64,000 nt of DNA from Gillisella vitis. Lineage in GTDB: Bacteria > Pseudomonadota > Alphaproteobacteria > Rhizobiales > Rhizobiaceae. Positions 27,873 through 36,497 of the stretch are shown here, one piece after another. The stretch is from NCBI GenBank assembly GCA_009744235.1, contig WPHV01000003.1, positions 124,001 through 188,000 of the forward strand. Reading direction: 5' to 3'. Each line of letters begins with the position of its first letter. Position 1 is the first letter of the stretch. The notes beneath the pieces are model-generated. The model saw nothing but the letters and a program-made list of their open reading frames with translations, was not told the DNA's origin and ran no database searches. A program made the translations under genes and the position numbers.

Positions 27873-27998
27873 ATGCTTGCAGTTGTTTTGAGTATCGCAA
27901 TTGTCAGCGCATTTTTTCTTGAAGCATTGGTTGCTTGGTTCGATGAACATGAAGACGATTGCTTCGCATTTCTGGCCGCTCAGATGAACGCCAGATGA
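27873..27998 (+). CDS. Very small putative membrane protein (41 aa)
   Basis: 41 codons starting MLAVVLSIAIVSAFFLEA, a single hydrophobic helix, then an acidic stretch (WFDEHEDD) and a short tail ending AAQMNAR. AAGAG about 9 bases upstream is a weak ribosome site. No family recognised. The case for it being real rests on its company: two further tiny membrane ORFs follow on the same strand before a strong terminator. Confidence 0.4.
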   Translation: MLAVVLSIAIVSAFFLEALVAWFDEHEDDCFAFLAAQMNAR

Positions 27999-28120
27999 AC
28001 GGAGTGTTAAGGGCAGCTTCAGCACGGCTTTTGTAAAAAGAGTGCACTGCTCACAGGAACAAGACGCGGTTGCAGCCATTGTTGCTGCAACTGGCCCCGT
28101 CAAAACGAAGGACGAAACCC

Positions 28121-28273
28121 ATGCTTGATAAAGTGACGATGATTAATTTGGTCTGGACTGCCATGATCGGCGCTATGCTGGCAACGAGCATTGGTTTTCA
28201 CATGAACGAAGACCGCGCCCCGTCCAATTTCCGTACGTCGATTTCGCAGCCTTACCACAGCGCCAGCCGCTGA
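28121..28273 (+). CDS. Very small putative membrane protein (50 aa)
   Basis: 50 codons, MLDKVTMINLVWTAMIGAM at the start: one transmembrane helix (about residues 7-24) followed by a hydrophilic tail with NEDRAPSNFRTS. AAGGA lies about 10 bases ahead of the ATG, a fair ribosome site. No homolog family known to me. Confidence 0.5.
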   Translation: MLDKVTMINLVWTAMIGAMLATSIGFHMNEDRAPSNFRTSISQPYHSASR

Positions 28274-28340
28274 TTGGAACCTTGGCGCAGGATTTTCGTT
28301 GAGGCTGGATAAGTGATGATCAGACACAAAGGAAAACAAG

Positions 28341-28460
28341 ATGTTCTTGCTTCTCGGCGTGCTCTCGGCTGCTATCAGCGCGATGTTTGTCTACTCTGTC
28401 GTTTCGACGATCTCTGCGCTACGTCGTGAGCAAGATTATTTGCGATCCCTGTTGAAATAA
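28341..28460 (+). CDS. Very small putative membrane protein (39 aa)
   Basis: 39 codons beginning MFLLLGVLSAAISAMFVYS, a single hydrophobic helix, then the basic/acidic tail SALRREQDYLRSLLK. AAGGA lies 8 bases ahead of the ATG, a good ribosome site. A strong intrinsic terminator begins 23 bases after the stop codon, which supports real transcription and translation. Confidence 0.55.
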   Translation: MFLLLGVLSAAISAMFVYSVVSTISALRREQDYLRSLLK

Positions 28461-28482
28461 TTGCATTCTACCCGGATCTACG

Positions 28483-28526
28483 AGAAACGCCTCGCCTTTC
28501 ATGTGAAAGGCGAGGCGTTTCTTTTT
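28483..28526 (+). terminator. Strong intrinsic terminator after the microprotein ORFs
   Basis: AGAAACGCCTCGCCTTTCA (28483-28501) and its exact reverse complement (28504-28522) form a stem of up to 19 bp, followed by TTTTG on the plus strand. It may also help end the converging suf operon, whose last gene stops at 28558 on the minus strand (AGAAACGCC end preceded by mixed sequence). Confidence 0.85.
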
Positions 28527-28557
28527 GTGACTTTATGTTTGTAGCAGTAGACCCTGA

Positions 28558-28944
28558 TCAGACGTGGGCTTCATGCCGCTGCTTGGCAAGTTCAGCCAAA
28601 TCTGCGGCCTTCAACTCCACCGACTCGCCGCAGCCGCAGGCAGAGGTCTGGTTCGGATTGCGGAAGGTGAAGCCTGAGCGGAGCGTCGTGGTCTCAAAAT
28701 CGATTTCCGTACCCAGCAGATAGAGCACAGCGGCAGGCTCCAGCCATACGGAGGCGCCGTCGCGGGCAATTAGGTCATCCCTAGGGTTAGGCTCAGTCAC
28801 CAGGTCAATGGTATATTCCATCCCCGCGCAGCCGCCCTTCTTGATACCGACACGAATGCCTTTGGCATCCGGACCGGAATTTTCGACAATTTCCTTGACG
28901 CGGGCTGCTGCCGCATCGGTCATGGTCATCACCGCAAAGCCCAT
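28558..28944 (-). CDS. sufA: Fe-S cluster assembly carrier, A-type (HesB/IscA/SufA)
   Basis: 128 aa from ATG 28944 (AAGGAG 7 bases ahead). The three cluster-binding cysteines are present: GGCAGMEY and the C-terminal ACGCGES pair. A-type carriers take Fe-S clusters from the SufBCD scaffold and hand them to targets. It is the last gene of the suf cluster, separated from sufT by 268 bases that contain two hairpins, so it may have its own promoter or be expressed at a different level. Confidence 0.92.
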   Translation of the reverse strand: MGFAVMTMTDAAAARVKEIVENSGPDAKGIRVGIKKGGCAGMEYTIDLVTEPNPRDDLIARDGASVWLEPAAVLYLLGTEIDFETTTLRSGFTFRNPNQTSACGCGESVELKAADLAELAKQRHEAHV

Positions 28945-29095
28945 AGGCTTTCTCCTTTTCACAGCCGGGTTCAAGGCCCGGTGTTTTTTAAAAGTGGGTT
29001 CGGTTTCTTAACCGGAATAGCGCCAGACAAAACCGGCATGTTTACAATGTAATAGCAAGTCTCGAAGATGCTGAAGCATCCTTGCCTTGAAGGCA

Positions 29096-29138
29096 TTGCA
29101 AATATCTCAAATGCATCAGACGCTTGAGATATTTGCAA
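29096..29138. repeat. Perfect inverted repeat between sufT and sufA
   Basis: TTGCAAATATCTCAA (29096-29110) is repeated in inverse at 29124-29138 with a 13-base spacer. The AT-rich 15-bp stem and lack of a T-run argue against a simple terminator. It could be a protein-binding site ahead of sufA or an RNA structure. Confidence 0.7.
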
Positions 29139-29143
29139 AAGGA

Positions 29144-29176
29144 ATACCAAGATTCATTTTCAATGACCCTTGGTAT
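29144..29176. repeat. Second inverted repeat between sufT and sufA
   Basis: ATACCAAG (29144-29151) pairs with CTTGGTAT (29169-29176), 17-base spacer. It lies 36 bases after the sufT stop on the minus strand, right beside the longer repeat; the two together look like a small dispersed intergenic element. Confidence 0.55.
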
Positions 29177-29211
29177 AATAGGCGGCTCGCCTTTCAGCAA
29201 GCCGCCCTTAC

Positions 29212-29607
29212 TCAATACCAGCCGATGGAGACCTGCGCCTCTTCAGACATCCGGTCCGGTGTCCATGGTGGATCGAAGGTCATTTCCACTTGCACGCCCG
29301 AAACGCCTTCCACGGAGCCGACCGCGTTTTCCACCCAGCCTGGCATTTCGCCAGCCACGGGGCAGCCGGGCGCCGTCAGTGTCATCATGATCTTCACCAT
29401 CCGGTCGTCTTCGATGTCGACCTTGTAGATCAGGCCAAGCTCGAAAATATCCGCTGGAATTTCCGGGTCATAAACGGTTTTCAGTGCCGAGATGATATCG
29501 TCCGACAAGCGGGCGACTTCCTCCGGCGGAATGCTGGAATGAACGATACCTTCGCGCACATCCGGCTTCTCGTCATTTTTACTGGTATTCATGTCGCTGA
29601 CGCTCAT
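29212..29607 (-). CDS. sufT: SufT, DUF59/MIP18-family Fe-S assembly protein
   Basis: 131 aa. After a polar N-terminus of about 35 residues comes the DUF59 domain: VYDPEIPADIFELGLIY and the conserved-Cys motif TAPGCPVAGEMPG, then FDPPWTPDRMSEEA. SufT proteins assist Fe-S protein maturation, especially under high demand for clusters. GAGGA is about 9 bases ahead of the ATG, and the gene begins 11 bases after the sufS stop, within the operon. Confidence 0.9.
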   Translation of the reverse strand: MSVSDMNTSKNDEKPDVREGIVHSSIPPEEVARLSDDIISALKTVYDPEIPADIFELGLIYKVDIEDDRMVKIMMTLTAPGCPVAGEMPGWVENAVGSVEGVSGVQVEMTFDPPWTPDRMSEEAQVSIGWY

Positions 29608-29618
29608 GGTTTCAATCC

Positions 29619-30869
29619 TCAGCCGAAGAAGGTCTTGGCATAGTCAAGCGCTTCCACCAGCGCATCGATTTCTTCACGGGTATTATATAGGCCAAAAGAG
29701 GCCCGGCAGGTAGAGGTCACACCGAAACGAGACAGCAATGGCTGCGCGCAGTGCGTGCCAGCCCGAACCGCCACACCGCGCCGGTCGATCAGCATCGATA
29801 CGTCATGGGCGTGGATACCCTTGAGTTCGAAGGAAAAAATCGCACCCTTGCCCGGCGCATTGCCGAAAATCCTGAGCGAATTGATCGCCGTCAGCCGCTC
29901 ATGGGCGTAGGCCGTCAAATCCGCTTCATGCGCGGCAATCGCCTCGCGGCCAAGTCCCTCGATATAATCCAGCGCATGGCCAAGCCCGATGGCCTGAACG
30001 ATTGGCGGCGTTCCTGCCTCGAACCGATGCGGCGGATCATTGTATGTCACCATATCCTCGGTGACATCGACAATCATTTCGCCGCCGCCCATAAAGGGCT
30101 GCATGGCGCGCAACCGGTCCATCTTGCCATAGAGCACGCCGATGCCGGACGGGCCGTAAAGCTTGTGTCCGGTCATCACATACCAGTCGCAGTCGATGTC
30201 TTTCACATCGACCGGCATATGCACCGCCGCCTGGCTACCATCGACCAGCACCGGAATGCCGCGTTCTTTGGCGATCCGGCAAATTTCCTTGACCGGAACC
30301 ACAGTTCCGAGCGCATTGGACATATGGGTGACGGCAATCAGCTTGGTACGATCGGTCAGCCGCTTTTCGAATTCCTCGATGTGGAACGCACCATCATCAT
30401 CCACCGGCACCCAGACCAGCTTTGCACCCTTGCGTTCCCGCAGGAAATGCCAGGGCACGATGTTGGAGTGATGCTCCATAATGGTCAGGACGATTTCATC
30501 GCCCTCGCCGATCTCTTTCATGCCATGGCCATAGGCCACCGTATTGATGGCCTCGGTGGAGGATTTGGTGAATACCACCTCGTCCAAAGATCCGGCATTC
30601 AGAAAGCGCCGCACCTTTTCACGCGCCGCCTCATAAGCATCGGTCGCGGCATTGGACAGAAAATGCAGGCCGCGATGCACATTGGCATATTCGTTGGAAT
30701 AGGCATGGCTGATGGCGTCAATCACCGCCTGCGGCTTTTGCGCCGACGCACCATTGTCCAGATAGACCAGCGGTTTATCGCCATGCACCAGCCGCGACAG
30801 GATCGGGAAATCCTTACGGACGGCTTCGACATCATAGGTCGATGGAAGTTTCGCCATATTAATCGTCAT
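29619..30869 (-). CDS. sufS: Cysteine desulfurase SufS
   Basis: 416 aa PLP enzyme that removes sulfur from cysteine for Fe-S clusters. Start ATG 30869 (GGAG 10 bases ahead) overlaps the preceding gene by 11 bases; ATG 30857 is possible. The PLP lysine is in VMTGHKLYGPSG. The persulfide-forming cysteine is in RAGTHCAQPLL, in the group II (SufS) context. Also seen: VHRGLHFLSN at the N-terminus and TKSSTEAIN. No SufE gene is found in the cluster. A second desulfurase of the NifS/IscS group lies at the other end. Confidence 0.94.
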   Translation of the reverse strand: MTINMAKLPSTYDVEAVRKDFPILSRLVHGDKPLVYLDNGASAQKPQAVIDAISHAYSNEYANVHRGLHFLSNAATDAYEAAREKVRRFLNAGSLDEVVFTKSSTEAINTVAYGHGMKEIGEGDEIVLTIMEHHSNIVPWHFLRERKGAKLVWVPVDDDGAFHIEEFEKRLTDRTKLIAVTHMSNALGTVVPVKEICRIAKERGIPVLVDGSQAAVHMPVDVKDIDCDWYVMTGHKLYGPSGIGVLYGKMDRLRAMQPFMGGGEMIVDVTEDMVTYNDPPHRFEAGTPPIVQAIGLGHALDYIEGLGREAIAAHEADLTAYAHERLTAINSLRIFGNAPGKGAIFSFELKGIHAHDVSMLIDRRGVAVRAGTHCAQPLLSRFGVTSTCRASFGLYNTREEIDALVEALDYAKTFFG

Positions 30870-31251
30870 AGCTGATAAACTCCATGAGCGAACCATCCGG
30901 ATCGCGAAAATAGAGGCTTGTTCCCTCGCCCATAGCGCCGAAGCGACGAATGGGTCCCAGTTCGATGTCGATCCCCTGGGCCTCGAGATGAGCCTTGGCA
31001 TCGCTGATCTTTCCACGCCAGCGGAAGCAAAGATCGCTGTTTCCCGGAGCGACAGGAACGCGGGCCACCGGCGTGGCGATTGCGCCGGGGCCATGAACAT
31101 TCAACTGCTGTGCGCCAAGCCGAAAAACATATCCTCCGGCTGCCGTCGCGACCGCTTCAGCCCCGATCACGTTCGTATAGAAACCGCGCGCCCGTTCCCA
31201 ATCGGAAACATGGATCACGGCGTGATCGAGGTTGACGGGAAGATCAGCCAT
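30859..31251 (-). CDS. VOC (glyoxalase-fold) family protein within the suf operon
   Basis: 130 aa vicinal-oxygen-chelate protein with the paired beta-alpha-beta-beta-beta modules: LDHAVIHVSDWERARGFYTNVIG at the start and SLYFRDPDGSLMEFISYDD at the end. Metal ligands of the fold fit His (NLDHAVIH), His (NVHGPG) and Glu (LMEF). It overlaps sufD by 8 bases upstream and sufS by 11 bases downstream, so it is translated as part of the suf operon. Its role in cluster assembly is unknown; it could detoxify an electrophile or bind a metal. Confidence 0.85.
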   Translation of the reverse strand: MADLPVNLDHAVIHVSDWERARGFYTNVIGAEAVATAAGGYVFRLGAQQLNVHGPGAIATPVARVPVAPGNSDLCFRWRGKISDAKAHLEAQGIDIELGPIRRFGAMGEGTSLYFRDPDGSLMEFISYDD

Positions 31252-32518
31252 GGGTCTCCAGCCAGTCGGCGATGACCCCTTCCAGGGCCTCTACCAGTTC
31301 TTCATCTTCCAGCTCTTCCACCAATTCGGCGACGAAAGCCTTGATCAGCAGCCCACGGGCCACTTTTTGCGGGATGCCGCGCGCCATCAGGTAATAGAGG
31401 TGATTGTGGTCGATATCGGCAACCGTTGCACCATGGGCGCATTGCACGTCATCGGCAAAGATTTCCAGCTCTGGCTTGACCGAATATTCGGCATCATCAG
31501 ACATTAGCAGCGTGTTACAGGCCATGCGCGCATCGGTCTTCTGAGCGTCGGGAGCAACCCGGATCTGGCCCTGGAAAACGCCCCGCGCCCGGTCGAACAC
31601 CACATTGCGGATCACTTCCGTCGAGGTGGTGTTCGGCACGTCATGACCAAGTGTCATGGTCACGTCCGTATGGCTTTCGCCACCCAGAAGGTTGACAGCG
31701 CGCAGGGTGAAATCGGAGCCTTCACCCGCCGTTCTCACATGGATTTCCTGGCGCACCAGCTTGCCGCCAGCGTTGATCACGAACAGCTTCAGCTTGGCAT
31801 TGGTTCCCAGCACGACCTTGATCTGGCCCAAATGGGTATCGGCAAGACCCTGGGTCTGCACGATGATCCACGTCACCTCGGCACCCTCGCCCAGGTCCAG
31901 GTCGCTGACGCTGGAGATCAGGCCAGCGGCTTCGCCGGAATTGCGGTGGCGCTCTATCACGGTTGCCTTCGAGCCAGAGCCGAAGCTCGCCACAAACCGA
32001 GAATGGCTTTGACCGCCACCCTGATGGGCCTGCAACTCGATCAGCCTATCGACCTCGACATTGTCCTCGACGTTCAACCGATAGCCGTCACGCACGAAAC
32101 TGCCATTAATCCGGCCAATCGCATCGTCCTTGGAGAAGGCAACCAGATCGGTTGCTGCCGTTCCATCCAACAGGCTCTCACTATAGGCACGCACGGTCAC
32201 ACCGTCAGGTGCGGAGACGTCACGGCTCAAGCCCTGGCGCAGTTCAAAGATACGAGCCGCCTCCACCAGCGGTGCCACGGCCTTGGAAGGCGTTAGCGTT
32301 GCAGCGTCGGGAATGGCCCGCAGCAGGGTTTTCAGATCCGTATAATGCCAGGCTTCAATCCGACGAGTTGGCAGGCCAGCCCGCTTCAGGTCATCAAACA
32401 GGATATCGCGCGCGCCTAGCACAGCCCCATCGCCCGGCAAATCGCCGAGTTGGGCCGTATAGGCTTCGACCAGCGCAGCCTCGGCCGCTGTCGACCGATT
32501 GGCAGCTTGAATGTTCAT
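31244..32518 (-). CDS. sufD: Fe-S cluster assembly protein SufD
   Basis: 424 aa from ATG 32518 (AAGGAG 8 bases ahead; the frame is open further up but overlaps sufC). The typical SufD N-terminus RRIEAWHYTDLKTLL is followed by the beta-helix core and the C-terminal CAHGATVADIDHNHLYYLMARG motif, which contains the functional Cys and His of SufD. SufD pairs with SufB, and with SufC forms the scaffold on which clusters are built. Confidence 0.94.
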   Translation of the reverse strand: MNIQAANRSTAAEAALVEAYTAQLGDLPGDGAVLGARDILFDDLKRAGLPTRRIEAWHYTDLKTLLRAIPDAATLTPSKAVAPLVEAARIFELRQGLSRDVSAPDGVTVRAYSESLLDGTAATDLVAFSKDDAIGRINGSFVRDGYRLNVEDNVEVDRLIELQAHQGGGQSHSRFVASFGSGSKATVIERHRNSGEAAGLISSVSDLDLGEGAEVTWIIVQTQGLADTHLGQIKVVLGTNAKLKLFVINAGGKLVRQEIHVRTAGEGSDFTLRAVNLLGGESHTDVTMTLGHDVPNTTSTEVIRNVVFDRARGVFQGQIRVAPDAQKTDARMACNTLLMSDDAEYSVKPELEIFADDVQCAHGATVADIDHNHLYYLMARGIPQKVARGLLIKAFVAELVEELEDEELVEALEGVIADWLETHG

Positions 32519-32540
32519 TGCAACACTCCTTTTCGACCGG

Positions 32541-33296
32541 TCAGGCCGCTTCGCCGATGATATCGGCATAGCCATTGGCTTCCAGATCCAGCGCCAGGCT
32601 CTTGTCGCCGGTCTTGATGATCTGGCCCTTGTAGAGAACATGGACCGTATCCGGCACGATGTAATCCAGCAGGCGCTGATAGTGGGTGATGACGATGGTG
32701 GCACGATCCGGCGACTTCAACGCATTGACGCCATCGGCGACGATCTTCAGCGCATCGATGTCGAGGCCGCTATCGGTTTCATCTAGAATGCAAAGCTGCG
32801 GCGCCAGAAGCGCCATTTGCAGGATTTCCGCACGCTTCTTCTCACCACCGGAAAAGCCGACATTCAGCGGACGCTTCAACATGTCGGGGTTGATCTTCAA
32901 CTCACCAGCCGCTTCCTTGACCCGGCGGATGAAGTCCGGCGTCGTCAGTTCAGCCTCGCCACGCGCCTTGCGCTGTTCATTCATCGCCACTTTCAGAAAC
33001 TGCATGGTGGCAACGCCCGGAATTTCGACCGGGTATTGGAAGGCCAGGAAAATGCCCTTGGCGGCCCGTTCCGCCGGGTCAAGCTCCAGAATGCTCTCGC
33101 CATTATAAAGGATCTCGCCCTCGGTGACTTCATAGTCCGAGCGGCCCGACAGAATGTAGGACAGCGTCGATTTGCCAGACCCATTCGGTCCCATAATCGC
33201 CGCCACTTCGCCAGCATTGACGGTCAGGTTGAGACCACGAATGATCTCCGTGCCATCTTCCGCGATCCGGGCGTGAAGGTTTCTGATTTCAAGCAT
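32541..33296 (-). CDS. sufC: Fe-S cluster assembly ATPase SufC
   Basis: 251 aa ABC-type ATPase. Walker A is MGPNGSGKST, the signature motif is NVGFSGGEKKR, and Walker B is LCILDETDSGLD. MLEIRNLHARI at ATG 33296 is the normal start (GAGGGAA about 7 bases ahead). It drives conformational changes in SufBD. It sits between the extra small gene and sufD, 22 bases before the latter. Confidence 0.95.
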   Translation of the reverse strand: MLEIRNLHARIAEDGTEIIRGLNLTVNAGEVAAIMGPNGSGKSTLSYILSGRSDYEVTEGEILYNGESILELDPAERAAKGIFLAFQYPVEIPGVATMQFLKVAMNEQRKARGEAELTTPDFIRRVKEAAGELKINPDMLKRPLNVGFSGGEKKRAEILQMALLAPQLCILDETDSGLDIDALKIVADGVNALKSPDRATIVITHYQRLLDYIVPDTVHVLYKGQIIKTGDKSLALDLEANGYADIIGEAA

Positions 33297-33369
33297 TTCC
33301 AATTCCCTCATATGGCGGGTTTCAAGGACCCGTATATTCAATCTTGCTTCGGCAAGGCATTTCCTGCTC

Positions 33370-33720
33370 TCAAGGCACGAAGCTCTGCGTCACGACGATA
33401 TTTCCGACGATATGCCGGTTAAATTCATCCAATTCTTCAGCGGGAACCCATAGCTCTTCATGTTCTCGACCGCCAACGATCCGCTTTTCGAATTTCGATA
33501 CATAGGTGGAGTCGACTTCAAATTTCGTGACAAAGCCACACCGGGAGCCAACTTTGGTGTTCCAATCCCGCGCAATCTGCGCGGCATAATCCTCATTCGT
33601 CACCGGATAAAATATCGGCTGATCTGGCAGACGGGGCGGAAAAGTTTTCCAGCCACTCTCCTCAATCAGCTTCAATTCTTCCAGTCCGACCGGACGAAAA
33701 AGTAAGATCGCCCGGCTCAT
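33370..33720 (-). CDS. Small protein annotated in relatives as 'ADP-ribosylation/crystallin J1', inserted between sufB and sufC
   Basis: 116 aa from ATG 33720, which shares one base with the sufB stop (TGATG), so translation is probably coupled. Sequence begins [19 protein letters not shown], with PPRLPDQPIFYPV and GREHEELWVPAEELDEFNRH further on. This short family is often named after ADP-ribosylation/crystallin J1 in databases, but it lacks the ADP-ribosylglycohydrolase domain, so the name says little about function. No membrane segment or signal. Its place inside the operon suggests a link to Fe-S assembly or simply shared expression. Confidence 0.75.
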   Translation of the reverse strand: MSRAILLFRPVGLEELKLIEESGWKTFPPRLPDQPIFYPVTNEDYAAQIARDWNTKVGSRCGFVTKFEVDSTYVSKFEKRIVGGREHEELWVPAEELDEFNRHIVGNIVVTQSFVP

Positions 33721-35189
33721 CACCCCACGCTGCCTTCCAGCGAAATCCCGATCAGCTTCTGCGCTTCGACCGCAAATTCCATCGGCAATTCCTGGATGAC
33801 TTCGCGCACGAAACCATTGACGATCAGGGCGATGGCGGCTTCCTGGGGAATGCCGCGTTGCAGGCAATAGAACAGCTGATCCTCCGAGATTTTCGAGGTT
33901 GTCGCCTCATGCTCGAACTGAGCCGAGGAGTTCTTCGCCTCGATATAAGGCACGGTATGCGCGCCGCATTTGTCGCCGATCAGCAAGCTGTCGCACTGGG
34001 TGAAGTTACGGGCATTTTCCGCCTTACGGTGCGCCGAAACCTGGCCGCGATAAGTGTTGCTGGAAAAGCCCGCCGAAATGCCCTTGGAAATGATGCGGCT
34101 CGACGTGTTCTTGCCGAGATGGATCATCTTGGTGCCGCTATCGACCTGCTGATAACCGTTGGAAACGGCAATCGAGTAGAACTCGCCGCGGCTGTCATCG
34201 CCGCGCAGAATGCAGGAAGGATATTTCCAGGTGATCGCCGATCCGGTCTCGACCTGCGTCCACGAAATCTTCGACCGCGCACCCCGGCAATCGCCGCGCT
34301 TGGTGACGAAATTAAAGATGCCGCCCTTGCCGTTCTTGTCGCCCGGATACCAGTTCTGGACGGTGGAATATTTAATCTCGGCATCGTCAAGCGCCACCAG
34401 CTCGACCACGGCAGCATGCAGCTGGTTTTCATCACGCTGCGGGGCTGTGCAGCCTTCCAGATAGGAGACGTAAGCACCCTCTTCTGCAATGATCAGCGTG
34501 CGTTCGAACTGGCCGGTATTTTTCTCGTTGATGCGGAAATAGGTGGACAATTCCATCGGGCAACGAACGCCCTTGGGAATGAACACGAACGAACCATCGG
34601 TAAACACAGCCGAATTCAGCGTTGCATAATAATTGTCGGTGACCGGCACGACTGTGCCGAGATATTTCTTCACCAGATCGGGGTATTCGCGCACGGCTTC
34701 TGAAATCGACATGAAGATCACGCCGGCTTTCATCAATTCAGCCTTGAACGTGGTGACGACCGAGACCGAATCGAATACCGCATCGACAGCGATTTTCGAG
34801 GTCTGGACACCTGCCAGAATTTCCTGCTCACGAAGCGGAATGCCCAGCTTTTCATAGACCTTCAAAAGCTCGGGATCGACATCGTCGATCGAGGTCGGGC
34901 CAGCCGTGCTTTTCGGCGCGGCATAGTAATAAATGTCGTTGAAGTCGATCTTCGGATAGTGGACGCGCGCCCACTCTGGCTCTTCCATCGTCAGCCAGCG
35001 TTGGTAAGCATCCAGACGCCATTGCAGCATCCAGTCCGGCTCGTTCTTCTTTGCGGAAATGAAACGGACGATGTCTTCCGACAAGCCCTTCGGGGCCTTG
35101 TCGACTTCGATCATGGTTTCAAAACCATACTTGTACTGATCGACGTCGATCTGGCGGACCTGATCGATCGTTTCTTGTACGGCAGCCAT
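33720..35189 (-). CDS. sufB: Fe-S cluster assembly scaffold SufB
   Basis: 489 aa. SufB is the core of the SufBCD scaffold on which the nascent cluster forms. Seen: [20 protein letters not shown] at the start, [70 protein letters not shown], and [19 protein letters not shown], holding the cysteines used for sulfur transfer and cluster ligation. GGAGAACGCT precedes the ATG. First of the eight-gene run sufB to sufA, 144 bases after the desulfurase gene. Confidence 0.96.
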   Translation of the reverse strand: MAAVQETIDQVRQIDVDQYKYGFETMIEVDKAPKGLSEDIVRFISAKKNEPDWMLQWRLDAYQRWLTMEEPEWARVHYPKIDFNDIYYYAAPKSTAGPTSIDDVDPELLKVYEKLGIPLREQEILAGVQTSKIAVDAVFDSVSVVTTFKAELMKAGVIFMSISEAVREYPDLVKKYLGTVVPVTDNYYATLNSAVFTDGSFVFIPKGVRCPMELSTYFRINEKNTGQFERTLIIAEEGAYVSYLEGCTAPQRDENQLHAAVVELVALDDAEIKYSTVQNWYPGDKNGKGGIFNFVTKRGDCRGARSKISWTQVETGSAITWKYPSCILRGDDSRGEFYSIAVSNGYQQVDSGTKMIHLGKNTSSRIISKGISAGFSSNTYRGQVSAHRKAENARNFTQCDSLLIGDKCGAHTVPYIEAKNSSAQFEHEATTSKISEDQLFYCLQRGIPQEAAIALIVNGFVREVIQELPMEFAVEAQKLIGISLEGSVG

Positions 35190-35333
35190 TAGCGTTCTCC
35201 AATCTCGCCGGGTCCAAGGTCCGGCAGCTTGTCAACGTTTCAGCGGGGGGTCCGCTCTCATATAGGAAGTGGAGATGAGTTTTCACCCCCAAACCTGGGT
35301 TTATTCCGCCTTTTCAGGCACTCTTTTCGCGTC

Positions 35334-36497
35334 TCATGCCGCGTGACCGGCAAGCTGGCGCCGCCCGGCAATCTTGCCGAATATCGACACGACCCGCTCG
35401 ATATCCTCTGCCGTGGTGGCGGGACCGAGCGACAGCCGCAAGCCGCCAATGCCCGCATCCAGTCCCATCGCTGTTAAAACATGACTCTGTCCAACCTTGC
35501 CGGACGAACAGGCCGCTCCGGCAGACAGCGCCACGCCTTCCAGATCAAAGGCGATCTGCCCGGTCTCTGCCTTAAGACCCGGCAGCGTGAAGAAACTCGT
35601 ATTGCCGATACGTGTCTGACCCGCGCCGTGGATCACCAGATCGGGTGCGATGCTGCGCATGCCTGTTTCCAAAGCATCTCGCAAGGCCGCAATCTGTAAA
35701 TTGCGATTTATCAAGTCTTTTGTAGCATGGTCCGCAGCAGCACCGAAGCCCGCAATTGCGGCAGGGTTCTCCGTGCCGCCGCGATGACCCTTTTCCTGCC
35801 CGCCGCCGCGCACCAGCGGTTCCGGCATCAGCGCCTCGCCACGGGCCACTACGGCGCCAGCCCCTTTGGGGCCACCAAGCTTGTGGGCCGATAGAATCAG
35901 GAAATCTGCATCCAGGGCCGCAATATCAACCGGGATACGCCCAACCGCCTGGACGGCGTCCACAAGCAGCAATCCGCCCCTGGCGTGAACCAGTTGCCCC
36001 ACCGCTTCGACCGGCTGGATAACCCCGGTTTCATTATTTGCCAGCATGACGGCGACCAGCGGCATGCCCTGATCGGCAGGATGGTCGGCCAGCGCCCGTT
36101 CCAGGGCATCGAGATCGATCACGCCCTGCCGGGTCACCGGGATTTCGGTCACACAGTCAGGCGCAAACCGTCCGCCTTGCCTTACGGCAGGATGTTCGAT
36201 GGCCGAGACATAGGCACGTCCGACAGCCAGCAGTGAACGGCCCATTCTATAGCGTGGCGACAGGACGAAATTTGCCGCTTCCGTTGCCGTCGAGGTGAAG
36301 ATGACATTAGCGGGCGCAGCTCCGACAAGATCCGCCACCTGGCGGCGCGCCTTTTCTACCAGGGCGCGGGCAGTACGGCCTTCGGCGTGAACAGAGGACG
36401 GATTGCCCGGCATGGCCAAAGCAGCCAGCATCGCATCGCGCGCTTCATTCAGAAGCGGTGCGGTGGCATTCCAGTCCATGTAGATGCGTTCAGCCAT
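35334..36497 (-). CDS. Cysteine desulfurase, NifS/IscS group, heading the suf cluster
   Basis: 387 aa PLP enzyme. MDWNATAPLL at the start, the PLP lysine in SAHKLGGPKGAG, and the reactive cysteine in AGAACSSGKVGQSHVL place it in group I (NifS/IscS-like), unlike the group II SufS in the same cluster. It would supply persulfide sulfur for clusters or for other thio-compounds. It is the most upstream gene of the minus-strand cluster. Upstream lies a terminator-like hairpin about 100 bases before the start, possibly an attenuator. Confidence 0.9.
   Translation of the reverse strand: MAERIYMDWNATAPLLNEARDAMLAALAMPGNPSSVHAEGRTARALVEKARRQVADLVGAAPANVIFTSTATEAANFVLSPRYRMGRSLLAVGRAYVSAIEHPAVRQGGRFAPDCVTEIPVTRQGVIDLDALERALADHPADQGMPLVAVMLANNETGVIQPVEAVGQLVHARGGLLLVDAVQAVGRIPVDIAALDADFLILSAHKLGGPKGAGAVVARGEALMPEPLVRGGGQEKGHRGGTENPAAIAGFGAAADHATKDLINRNLQIAALRDALETGMRSIAPDLVIHGAGQTRIGNTSFFTLPGLKAETGQIAFDLEGVALSAGAACSSGKVGQSHVLTAMGLDAGIGGLRLSLGPATTAEDIERVVSIFGKIAGRRQLAGHAA

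Noticed and set aside
30870..31100. N-terminal extension of sufS by 77 codons
   Set aside because: It runs antiparallel in frame through the VOC gene and has no ribosome site; the SufS fold starts at the ATG near 30869.
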